64,000 nt of DNA from Mesorhizobium sp. Root552 (GTDB lineage: Bacteria > Pseudomonadota > Alphaproteobacteria > Rhizobiales > Rhizobiaceae): NCBI RefSeq assembly GCF_001427285.1, contig NZ_LMFV01000007.1, positions 20,056-84,055 of the forward strand, in the 5' to 3' direction. Positions 8,700-16,274 of this stretch are shown here, one piece after another (the first letter of the stretch is position 1; each line of letters opens with the position of its first letter). The translations under genes and the position numbers were made by a program. The notes under the pieces were generated by a model. It did no database searches, was not told the DNA's origin, and worked only from the letters and a program-made list of their open reading frames with translations.

Positions 8700-10193
8700 A
8701 TGCGAGACAGCCTGTTCCACATCGACCGCAGCAGCGGGCTCACCCTTCAGATGCTGCTGCGTGAAAAGCTGGTGAGCGCCATTCTGGCCGGCCATCTGCC
8801 GCCAAGCTCGCGCCTACCCTCCTCGCGGTTGATGGCCAAGCGGCTGAAAGTATCCCTCAATACCGTGCTGCTGGCCTATCAGGCCCTGACGGAAGACGGC
8901 TATATCGTGGCGCGCGACCGTTCCGGTCATTATGTTGCGCCGGACATCATGCACCGCCTGCCGCCGGAGTCCGGGGTAGGGCCGGCTCAGGCCGCTCAAC
9001 CGGGCAACTCTCCCGTCGACTGGGCAGCCAAGCTTGCGCTGCATCCGGCCGAACAGTCCAACATCGTCAAGCCCAAGAACTGGTACGACTATCCCTACCC
9101 GTTCATCTACGGCCAGGTCGACGCCAACCTGTTCCCGGTGAGTGTCTGGCGCGACTGCACCCGGCAGGCGATGAACCGCAAATGGCTCTACGCTTGGACG
9201 GAGGATCGCTACACCGAAGACGATCCGATGCTTGTCGAGCAGATCCGGCAGCGCGTGTTGACACGACGAGGCATCCTGGCAAAGCCGGATGAAGTGCTGG
9301 TCACGCTCGGTTCGCAAAATTCGCTCTATCTTTTGGCAAGCCTTCTGGTGCGGCCAGGCACGGTGGTGGCGATGGAAGATCCGGGCTACGCCGATATCCG
9401 CAACATGTTCTCCCTGCTGTCGGCAGACGTACGCACCGTCGCCCTAGACACTGAGGGGCTGAGGGTTGATCAACTTGGCGCGGCGCAACTGGCCTTCGTG
9501 ACGCCAAGCCACCAGTTTCCGACCAATGTCACCATGAGCCTCGACCGGCGACGGGCCCTGCTCGACTGGGCGAGTTCGTCCGACGCGCTGGTCATCGAAG
9601 ACGACTATGAATTCGAGACAAACTACTACGGCAGCCCTATCCCCGCGCTGAAATCGCTCGATACCGCCGACCGTGTGCTCTACACCAGCAGCCTGTCGAA
9701 ATCACTGATGCCCGGCCTGCGCATCGGGTTCATGGTCGGCCCGCGCGAACTGATCAAGCAGGCACGGGCGCTGCGCCGGTTGATCCTTCGCCATCCGCCC
9801 AGCAACAATCAGCGCGTGGCGGCGCTCTTCCTCTCGCTCGGTCATCACGATGCGCTGATCGCCAAGCTGCATCATGCCTATACGCAGCGTTGGCAGACCC
9901 TTGCTGCGGCGCTCGACGCCTACCTGCCCGGCTGGGCGCAGGCGCCGACATTCGGCGGCACTTCGTTCTGGGTAAAGGCGCCACCATCGATCGATGCGCG
10001 GCTCCTGGCAGCGCGGGCGATCGAGAGAGGCGTGGTCATAGAGACGGGCGATGTCTATTTCGCCGACCCCGAGCAAGGGCGCAACTACTTCCGCCTCAGC
10101 TTCTCTTCCATTCCCGAGGACCGCATCTGGTCGGGTATCGCCAACCTTGCCGCCGCGGTCGCCCAGCTAAAGCACGAAACGTCAGGGACCTGA
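8700..10193 (+). CDS. MocR-family (GntR-HTH plus aminotransferase-like) regulator
   Basis: 497 residues. Residues about 15-85 form a GntR winged helix (SRLPSSRLMAKRLKVS, NTVLLAYQALTEDGYIV, RDRSGHY). The rest is a fold-type I aminotransferase-like domain: TLGSQNSLYLLASLLV, the VIEDDYEFETNY aspartate, and the PLP-lysine site YTSSLSKSLMPGLRIGF. MocR regulators sense PLP or an amino compound bound to PLP. ATG 8700 follows an AAAGGAAC ribosome site. It diverges from mmsA, which is probably its target; a role in beta-alanine, GABA-like or taurine-like metabolism is possible but not shown. Confidence 0.88.
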   Translation: MRDSLFHIDRSSGLTLQMLLREKLVSAILAGHLPPSSRLPSSRLMAKRLKVSLNTVLLAYQALTEDGYIVARDRSGHYVAPDIMHRLPPESGVGPAQAAQPGNSPVDWAAKLALHPAEQSNIVKPKNWYDYPYPFIYGQVDANLFPVSVWRDCTRQAMNRKWLYAWTEDRYTEDDPMLVEQIRQRVLTRRGILAKPDEVLVTLGSQNSLYLLASLLVRPGTVVAMEDPGYADIRNMFSLLSADVRTVALDTEGLRVDQLGAAQLAFVTPSHQFPTNVTMSLDRRRALLDWASSSDALVIEDDYEFETNYYGSPIPALKSLDTADRVLYTSSLSKSLMPGLRIGFMVGPRELIKQARALRRLILRHPPSNNQRVAALFLSLGHHDALIAKLHHAYTQRWQTLAAALDAYLPGWAQAPTFGGTSFWVKAPPSIDARLLAARAIERGVVIETGDVYFADPEQGRNYFRLSFSSIPEDRIWSGIANLAAAVAQLKHETSGT

Positions 10194-10235
10194 GCCTTCG
10201 CCAGCCAAGGCGGCTGCCCGCGTGGCGGAAGGTGC

Positions 10236-11123
10236 TCAATTCCCGAATACGAACTGCGCCTTTGCAGGGGATGGCGACAACGCCCTTTGCAACAGCATCT
10301 CGGCGTGCGCATTGCGCTCACGCGCGCTGTCGGCTCCCATCACGACCACGACCAGCCGTTTGCCGCCGGCATCATATGACGTGACGATGTTGAAGCCCGA
10401 GGCTCGAACATAGCCTGTCTTTATCCCGTCGACGCCCGGAACGCGGCTCAGCAGTTCGTTGTGCCCACGTACGAGCTGGCCACGGAACATGAAATCAGTC
10501 GCCGAGAAATAGTAATAGAACTGCGGAAAACGGGCGCGCAGGGCGAGGCCAAGCACCGCCATATCGCGCGCTGTCGTGTGCTGGCCGCCATCAGGTAGGC
10601 CAGAGGCATTGCGAAAGACAGTGCCGCGCATGCCGATCTGCCTGGCCTTGGCTGTCATCGCGGCCGCGAACGCGTCTTCACTACCGCCCAGATATTCGGC
10701 AACTGCCACGGCCACGTCATTGGCGGACTTGACCGCCAGCGCCTTGATCGCCGTATCGACGTCGACGGTCTCACCGGCCCGGAAACGCAATTTGGTCGGC
10801 GGCTGCGATGCAGCGTTAGCGGAAACGGGTATCTGCGTCTCCTTCGACAACCGTCCCGACTCCAGTGCCTCGAACACCAGATAAAGCGTCATCATCTTGG
10901 TTAGCGAGGCCGGGTAGCGCGAGGCGGTCGAGTTCATTTCGAAAAGCTGCTTGCCGGTGCGGGCATCGACCACGATTGCTGCATATTTCTGTGGCGCGGC
11001 AGGCACGGTCAGCACTTGTTCCGGCGTTGATGCCGTGGTGCAGCCGCTTACCAATGCCAAAAGGGCGAAGGAGACGACAATCTTTTGCAACAGGGAAAGG
11101 AGGCGTGCGCTGGACAAGACCAT
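10236..11123 (-). CDS. D-alanyl-D-alanine carboxypeptidase (peptidase S11), predicted lipoprotein
   Basis: 295 residues. The N-terminus is a lipoprotein signal (LLALVSGC, cysteine at about residue 28). The three penicillin-binding motifs are present: SLTK (nucleophile serine), SAN, and KTG in GIKTGYVRASG. Members trim the terminal D-Ala from peptidoglycan pentapeptides in the periplasm. The protein lacks most of the C-terminal domain found in DacA/DacC and the usual C-terminal amphipathic anchor, consistent with anchoring by the lipid instead. It stands alone, convergent with the MocR gene. Confidence 0.88.
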   Translation of the reverse strand: MVLSSARLLSLLQKIVVSFALLALVSGCTTASTPEQVLTVPAAPQKYAAIVVDARTGKQLFEMNSTASRYPASLTKMMTLYLVFEALESGRLSKETQIPVSANAASQPPTKLRFRAGETVDVDTAIKALAVKSANDVAVAVAEYLGGSEDAFAAAMTAKARQIGMRGTVFRNASGLPDGGQHTTARDMAVLGLALRARFPQFYYYFSATDFMFRGQLVRGHNELLSRVPGVDGIKTGYVRASGFNIVTSYDAGGKRLVVVVMGADSARERNAHAEMLLQRALSPSPAKAQFVFGN

Positions 11124-11294
11124 ATCTGCGTTGACTAAGACACCGGTTCAGGAAGCGGCGCGAACCTAGCCTAACAGGTTTGCCGCGTCTATTTGGATCG
11201 CTTGTCAGCGCGCAGGCGATGGTGGATTGCTGTGGGCAACGCGGGCCACCTCTTACTTTCGGCTCGGCGAATGAAGCTCTCGACAGGAACAGGG

Positions 11295-12377
11295 ATGGAC
11301 ATCGCGACTTTCGAAGCCAAAGGCATTCGCATCTCCGTCGACCTCGCTGTCGGCCATCTGGCTGACTTTGTCATCGAAACCCAAGGCCGCAAGCTGAAAC
11401 CCCTGCATCGCGCGCCGTGGGCGGACGGACCGCCAGAACTGCTGCCAGCTCATTTGCCGGAAGGCGTGCGGCGTCTTTCAGGCGATTTCCTATGCGCACC
11501 ATTTTCGCGCAGCGACGTCGAAGAGGCGCCTCTACACGGCTGGCCTGCGAACAGTGCCTGGGAAGTTGCCGACAGCACGGCAGTAGACAAAGGCCGGCGC
11601 ATGCTTTTTCGTCTCAAGCGCAAGGTCATGGGCGCCACGGTGGAAAAGATCCTGACGCTGCGCGACCATCATCCCTTCCTTTATCAGGAACATGTGTTCC
11701 TTGGCGGATCTGGGGCGATTTCGGTCGCTCATCACACCATGACGCAAATGGGGGCGGGCGGGCACTTGGCATTTTCACCCAAGCGGCTTGCCGCTACACC
11801 CGAACAAGCGCCTGAAACAGATCCAGCGCGTGGCCGTTCGCTGCTGACATATCCGGCACGCGCCACGAACCTTCAGCAATTTCCAACCGCGGATGGCACG
11901 TTCACTGACCTCACCGAATACCGGGCGAACGGCCGCCATGAAGATTTCGTAACGCTGCTCGAAGCAGATCATGATGGTCCGGGCTGGGCGGCAGTTGCGC
12001 GGCAGGCCGAAGCCGACCTTGTGTTGGTGCTAAAGAACCCAGCCCAACTGCCGGTCACCATGCTTTGGATCAGCAATGGCGGGCGCGACTACGCGCCATG
12101 GAATGGCCGTGGAGGTGTTATCGGCATCGAAGATGGCCGAGCTGCCATAGGCCATGCCGCATCGCTCGGCGACAACTGGCTGAAGCGCGAAGGCGTTTCC
12201 ACTGCATTTGCGCTTGGCGGGCGCATATCGTTTCGCCAGATCATCGGTGCCTTGCCACTGGATGGATTTGGGCTGCCTCGCCACATCGACACGGCAAGCG
12301 GCCTTCTGCGCATTTCGGCCGACCAAGGCTCCCCAAGGCAGGTTCCTTTCGATGATCAGTTTCTGTGGTCCGCTTGA
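11295..12377 (+). CDS. Aldose 1-epimerase-like (galactose mutarotase fold) protein
   Basis: 360 residues from ATG 11295, which has AGGAACAGGG just upstream; the frame is open further back without a better start. The pattern of the beta-sandwich mutarotase superfamily is seen in DLAVGHLADFVIETQGRKLKPLHRAPW near the N-terminus, DHHPFLYQEHVFLGGSG, and VHH-like histidine segments (SVAHHTMTQMGAGG). It resembles uncharacterised rhizobial proteins of this fold rather than GalM itself, so an exact sugar cannot be named. It is 54 bases upstream of a sugar-type kinase in the same direction, which fits a shared carbohydrate role. Confidence 0.6.
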   Translation: MDIATFEAKGIRISVDLAVGHLADFVIETQGRKLKPLHRAPWADGPPELLPAHLPEGVRRLSGDFLCAPFSRSDVEEAPLHGWPANSAWEVADSTAVDKGRRMLFRLKRKVMGATVEKILTLRDHHPFLYQEHVFLGGSGAISVAHHTMTQMGAGGHLAFSPKRLAATPEQAPETDPARGRSLLTYPARATNLQQFPTADGTFTDLTEYRANGRHEDFVTLLEADHDGPGWAAVARQAEADLVLVLKNPAQLPVTMLWISNGGRDYAPWNGRGGVIGIEDGRAAIGHAASLGDNWLKREGVSTAFALGGRISFRQIIGALPLDGFGLPRHIDTASGLLRISADQGSPRQVPFDDQFLWSA

Positions 12378-12431
12378 TTTGAAATCGCCGCAATCTGTGA
12401 ACACAGTGCCGAGGTCCACGGGCAAGAGAGC

Positions 12432-13052
12432 ATGTCAGAGATCGCGACCATAGCCGCTGCCATCTTCAAGCGCGCAGGAAAAGCGCAGCGCTGCCTTATT
12501 GCCATTGCCGGCCCGCCCGGCGCCGGCAAGTCCACCCTGGCGGCCGCGCTACGCGACCTTCTCCCGGAGGGGACAGCTGAAGTCGTACAGATGGGCGGCT
12601 TCCACTATGACGACGTCGTGCTCAACCGGCGCAGCCTTCGTGCCCGCAAGGGTGCGCCCGAAACCTTCGACTTTGCCGGCTTTGAAATTTTGCTGAAACG
12701 GATCAAGGCCGGAGAACCCGATGTCGCCATTCCCATCTTCGACCGCAACATGGAACTCTCCCGGTCCGCCGCCGCGGTGATTTCCTCCGACATCAAATTC
12801 GTGCTGATCGAAGGCAACTACCTGCTGCTTGACGAAGAACCCTGGGCGCGTCTTGGCGGCCTGTTCGACTTCTCCATCTTTGTCGATCCAGATCGTGCCG
12901 ACCTGGAGCAGCGTCTTCTGTCGCGCTGGCACGAGCATGGAAAGTCCGACGACGATGCCCGCGCTTGGGTTGCGTCCAATGACATCCCGAATGTCGAGCG
13001 CGTCGTCGCGCGCCGGCGTGCGGCCGACCTTACCATTGGCAACCGCAGTTGA
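12432..13052 (+). CDS. P-loop kinase, fructose-transport-kinase/uridine-kinase-like (copy 2)
   Basis: 206 residues, a clear paralogue of the product of 509-1126. Shared landmarks in the same order: LIAIAGPPGAGKST, GGFHYDDVVL, RKGAPETFDFAGFE, VLIEGNYLLLDEEPW, GLFDFSIFVD and ARAWVASNDIPNVERV. The best guess is phosphorylation of a sugar or nucleoside in the cytoplasm. Copy 1 sits behind an aldolase and copy 2 behind a mutarotase-like gene, which leans towards a sugar substrate. ATG 12432 is preceded by a weak purine-rich site (CAAGAGAGC). Confidence 0.8.
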   Translation: MSEIATIAAAIFKRAGKAQRCLIAIAGPPGAGKSTLAAALRDLLPEGTAEVVQMGGFHYDDVVLNRRSLRARKGAPETFDFAGFEILLKRIKAGEPDVAIPIFDRNMELSRSAAAVISSDIKFVLIEGNYLLLDEEPWARLGGLFDFSIFVDPDRADLEQRLLSRWHEHGKSDDDARAWVASNDIPNVERVVARRRAADLTIGNRS

Positions 13053-13133
13053 GCGGCCGGATCCGATGTTGGAACCCGGCCTCAGCTTGTTCGTTATTGC
13101 GGATAACAAATTAGACAGGAAACGAGAGATTCG

Positions 13134-13490
13134 ATGGCAACCAAGGCAAAAAAGACGGCTTCCAAGCCAGCCAAGACAACTCACGTGAAAGCCGGAGCTG
13201 ATCCGGCAATCGCAGCGCGCTCGAAAGATGCCAAGCCTGCATTTGGCAAGGCCGCTCCGAAGAGAGTGACGCCGATCACTGCCAAGGCGACCAAGGCCAA
13301 GTCGCAAAGCGCCTCCTCGGCTGCCCGTGAAGGTACATCGATTGCCGCGAAGGTTGCCCGCACTGTGAAAACAACCGCAAATGTTGCAGTAGGCGCAGTC
13401 GTGGCGACCGCAAAAGGCGCTGCGACGCTCGCGTCGTCGGCCGTGGGCAAGTCCGGCACCAAGGCCGGATCTCGCGCCAAGGCCAAATAG
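13134..13490 (+). CDS. Histone H1-like Lys/Ala-rich basic protein
   Basis: 118 residues, dominated by alanine, lysine, serine and threonine with AK and KA repeats in the first third and last 15 residues (GSRAKAK end), and a more apolar central part (TTANVAVGAVVATAKGAATLASSA). The start has a GAAACGAGAG purine stretch upstream. Such low-complexity cationic proteins resemble the C-terminal tail of histone H1 and bacterial H1-like DNA-binding proteins. DNA compaction is a reasonable guess, but composition alone is weak evidence. The central apolar helix could instead be membrane-active. Confidence 0.6.
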   Translation: MATKAKKTASKPAKTTHVKAGADPAIAARSKDAKPAFGKAAPKRVTPITAKATKAKSQSASSAAREGTSIAAKVARTVKTTANVAVGAVVATAKGAATLASSAVGKSGTKAGSRAKAK

Positions 13491-13501
13491 GCGAGCGCCG
13501 A

Positions 13502-14206
13502 TTATGGTCGTGCAGGGATGACTACGCCCTTCTGCACGGCCGGGCGCGCCAGACCGCGTTCCAGCCAGGCGGCAACTGCCGGAAAGTCGTCGAAGCCGAC
13601 CAGTTCACGTGCGTCGTAAAAGCCGATCAGGTTGCGGACCCAGCCGAGCATCGAGATGTCGGCGATGGTGTAGTCGTCGCCCATGATCCAGGTCCGCTCC
13701 TTCAGCCTGCCGTCGAGGACGCCGACAAGACGGCGGGATTCGACGCGGTAGCGTTCCAGGGGACGCTTGTCGCTGATTTCCCGGCCGGCGAATTTGTGGA
13801 AGAAACCAAGCTGGCCGAAAATGGGCCCAATCGCTGCCATCTGGAAGAAAACCCACTGGATCGTTTCGTAGCGAAGGGCCGGGTCAGCGGGCAGTAATTT
13901 GCCGGTCTTCTCGGCAAGATAGAGCAGGATGGCGCCGGATTCGAACAAGGCCAGCGGTTTGCCGCCCGGGCCGTCGGGGTCGATGATCGATGGGATCTTG
14001 CCGTTCGGATTGAGTGACAAGAATTCCGGCGTCCACGTCTCGTCCTTGCCGATGTCGATATAGTGCACCTCGTAAGGCAGGCCGAGTTCCTCCAGGATGA
14101 TCGAGACCTTGACCCCGTTCGGGGTGGGCGCCGAATAGAGCTGGATGCGGTCGGGATGCTTCGCCGGCCAGCGCTTGTCGATGGGAAAGTCTGAAATACT
14201 GCTCAT
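13502..14206 (-). CDS. Glutathione S-transferase family protein, YfcG/YghU-like
   Basis: 234 residues from ATG 14206, six bases after an AAGGAG ribosome site. The N-terminal thioredoxin fold shows LYSAPTPNGVKVSIILEELG, the cis-proline region NPNGKIPSIIDPDG and the glutathione-contacting ESGAILLYLAE. The C-terminal helical domain has TIADISMLGWVRN. The Asn/Thr-rich active site (TPNG) is like the Nu-class disulfide-bond oxidoreductases YfcG and YghU, which reduce disulfides with glutathione. It is separated by 120 bases from the ketoacyl synthase gene and need not be in its operon. Confidence 0.87.
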   Translation of the reverse strand: MSSISDFPIDKRWPAKHPDRIQLYSAPTPNGVKVSIILEELGLPYEVHYIDIGKDETWTPEFLSLNPNGKIPSIIDPDGPGGKPLALFESGAILLYLAEKTGKLLPADPALRYETIQWVFFQMAAIGPIFGQLGFFHKFAGREISDKRPLERYRVESRRLVGVLDGRLKERTWIMGDDYTIADISMLGWVRNLIGFYDARELVGFDDFPAVAAWLERGLARPAVQKGVVIPARP

Positions 14207-14330
14207 CAAGAACTCCTTGGAAGGATAGGCAAATCTGCCGGCAGGCCGCCATCAGGCAGACCCGCGATCCATCGCCATGCATATGGGATGGGGCATAGAT
14301 TTGACGAGACGGCCAGGACGGCAAGCTCGA

Positions 14331-15539
14331 TCAAAATACCTTGAATGCAAGCACCGCATTGGTTCCACCAAAGGCGAAGGCGTTGCTCAGGGCTGCACGC
14401 ACCTTGCGCTCGCGTGCCACGTTCGGCGTGATGTCGAGGTCGCAATCTGGATCGGGCTCGCGGAAATTCGCCGTCGGCGGCACGACGTTCTCACGAATTG
14501 CGTTGATGCAGGCGATCATTTCCAAAGCACCCGATGCACCGAGGCAGTGCGCATGCATCGATTTGGTTGATGATACCGACAGATTATAGGCGTGATCGCC
14601 GAACACGCGCTTGATCGCAACGGTTTCGATCTGGTCGTTGGCCTTTGTGCCGGTACCGTGGGCGTTCAGGTAGTCGATATCCTCGGCATTGAGGCCGGCA
14701 TCGGCGAGGCAGGCCCGCATCGCATTTTCCGGACCGTCGATCGTCGGCGCCACAATGTCCGACGCATCGCCTGACAGTCCCACGCCGGCAATCTCGCCCA
14801 GTATCGTCGCGCCACGCGCCCTGGCATGCTCGAGGCTTTCCAGAACCACCATGCCGGCGCCTTCGCCCAGCACCAGGCCCTGCCTGTCAGCGGAGAACGG
14901 GCGGCAGGTGTCGGGCGAGAGGACGCGCAAGGCTTCCCATCCTTTGAGGATACCCCAGACCATGGGAGCGTCGGTGCCGCCTGTAACCATGACGTCGGCG
15001 CGCCCAAGCCTGATCTGGTCCACGGCAGCAGCAATCGCATGGTTCGACGACGCGCAAGCCGAGGTCACGCCATAGACGGGACCGCGCAGACCAAGGCTCA
15101 TGCTGACCTGGCCGGCTGCCGCGCCCGGCATGACCTTCGGCACGGTAAAAATCCCGGCCCTGTTCTTGCCGTCGATCAAAATCGAACGGTAGTTCTCCTC
15201 GACAGTCTCCCAGCCGCAGATACCGACACCGACAATTGAACCCGCGCGACGGGTATTGGCATCAGTGATTGCCAGTCCGGATTGCTGCAAGGCCTCGCGC
15301 GCGGCAATCACCGCGAGCAGGCTGAAACGATCCATAGCGACGAGCTGTTTTCGGTCTATGCCGTGATCGGGCAGTCGCTTGATTTCGCAACCGGTGCGCA
15401 CCTTAATATCATGCAGGGCGAGATTGCAGATCGGGCCGATCGCCGAACGGCCGGCGCGCATTTCTGCCCATATGTCAGCAGCATTGGTGCCGAGACCGCA
15501 TATCCCGCCAATGCCGGTGATGACGACGCGTGTGCGCAT
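14331..15539 (-). CDS. NodE-like beta-ketoacyl-ACP synthase
   Basis: 402 residues, FabF/NodE-type condensing enzyme with the Cys-His-His triad: cysteine in [13 protein letters not shown], histidine in [12 protein letters not shown] and histidine in [14 protein letters not shown]. Many stretches recall rhizobial NodE specifically, such as [37 protein letters not shown] and the end [15 protein letters not shown]. It follows its ACP partner by 11 bases in the same order as nodF-nodE. It probably extends an unusual acyl chain on that ACP. No other nodulation genes are near, so a chromosomal non-symbiotic role is more likely than Nod factor synthesis. Confidence 0.88.
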   Translation of the reverse strand: MRTRVVITGIGGICGLGTNAADIWAEMRAGRSAIGPICNLALHDIKVRTGCEIKRLPDHGIDRKQLVAMDRFSLLAVIAAREALQQSGLAITDANTRRAGSIVGVGICGWETVEENYRSILIDGKNRAGIFTVPKVMPGAAAGQVSMSLGLRGPVYGVTSACASSNHAIAAAVDQIRLGRADVMVTGGTDAPMVWGILKGWEALRVLSPDTCRPFSADRQGLVLGEGAGMVVLESLEHARARGATILGEIAGVGLSGDASDIVAPTIDGPENAMRACLADAGLNAEDIDYLNAHGTGTKANDQIETVAIKRVFGDHAYNLSVSSTKSMHAHCLGASGALEMIACINAIRENVVPPTANFREPDPDCDLDITPNVARERKVRAALSNAFAFGGTNAVLAFKVF

Positions 15540-15550
15540 GACAGGCGAGA

Positions 15551-15805
15551 TCAGGCTTTCTTGTCGATCAGTGCGCGAACGGCCTCGACCATGTCGCCGA
15601 CATTCTTCAGGTTGCTCCAGGCCTCGACCGTGTTCATCTCGATCTCGATGTTGTACTTCTCCTCAAGGTCGAAGATGATCTCGGTGAGTTCGAGCGAATG
15701 GATGCCAAGAGCGGTCAGCTCGGTATTTACTGTGATCTGATCATCACCAGGTTCGGCATGTTCCTTGATCTTCTCGATGATTTCCGTCGCGAGCTGATCA
15801 GCCAT
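15551..15805 (-). CDS. NodF-like acyl carrier protein
   Basis: 84 residues from ATG 15805, preceded by AAAAGGAAC. The C-terminal part [20 protein letters not shown] is very like NodF, and the central [20 protein letters not shown] contains the phosphopantetheine serine. Usual acyl carrier proteins have an Asp just before this serine (DSL); here it is His (HSL), by a GAT-to-CAT change. It is acidic and helical, as expected. It likely donates malonyl or acyl groups to the adjacent ketoacyl synthase. Modification by the phosphopantetheinyl transferase with the altered motif needs testing. Confidence 0.88.
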   Translation of the reverse strand: MADQLATEIIEKIKEHAEPGDDQITVNTELTALGIHSLELTEIIFDLEEKYNIEIEMNTVEAWSNLKNVGDMVEAVRALIDKKA

Positions 15806-15906
15806 TCGGTTCCTTTTCCCTTCCCGACCTGACGCTGCAGCGCCTTTTACCCTTGGCAACCATTTGTTGCCCCACTCACTGCTCCAAGAGAGCAAAGAGC
15901 CTATTC

Positions 15907-15935
15907 TCTATAGAAACCGAAGCCTATCGAAGCAA
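15907..15935 (-). promoter_or_regulatory. Candidate promoter of the NodFE-like operon
   Basis: On the minus strand TTGCTT (15935-15930) and TATAGA (15912-15907) are separated by 17 bases, about 100 bases upstream of the ACP start. It resembles a housekeeping sigma-70 promoter. I saw no nod-box-like array of ATC/GAT repeats in this gap. Confidence 0.35.
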
Positions 15936-16016
15936 CAACCATATCAACAAAGCCCGTATTGTGCTTAAGGTTCCAACCTCCAGCGCGTTTCCGCAGAAAT
16001 GCAGAGTAGGCTCCAG

Positions 16017-16274
16017 ATGCTCGAACTGCGCCCAAACTGTGAATGCTGCGGCAGGGATCTGCCGCCTGACGCTGCCGACGCCCGCATCTGCACATTCGAA
16101 TGCACCTTCTGCGTTGATTGCGCCGAAGGCGTGCTGGGCGGCGTTTGCCCCAATTGCGGCGGCAATTTTGCAGCCCGTCCGATCAGGCCCGCCACCATGC
16201 TGGCCAAATACCCCGCGTCGACCCGGCGCGTGCTGAAGGCGGAAAGTTGCAGCCCTATCCGCAAGGTTGGCTAG
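16017..16274 (+). CDS. DUF1272 zinc-ribbon-like small protein
   Basis: 85 residues. From ATG 16017 the protein starts LELRPNCECCGRDLPPD, the characteristic start of DUF1272, and continues with cysteine pairs CTFCVDC and VCPNCGG, giving a likely zinc-binding fold. An upstream ATG at 15999 in frame is less well supported. The function of the family is unknown; its members are short proteins often standing alone. Its stop overlaps the hyuB stop in a shared CTAG. Confidence 0.85.
   Translation: MLELRPNCECCGRDLPPDAADARICTFECTFCVDCAEGVLGGVCPNCGGNFAARPIRPATMLAKYPASTRRVLKAESCSPIRKVG

Noticed and set aside
14331-15805. A symbiosis island around the NodFE-like pair
   Set aside because: No nodABC, nodD, nif, fix, transposase, integrase or nod-box-like sequence is seen; the flanks are metabolic or core genes.
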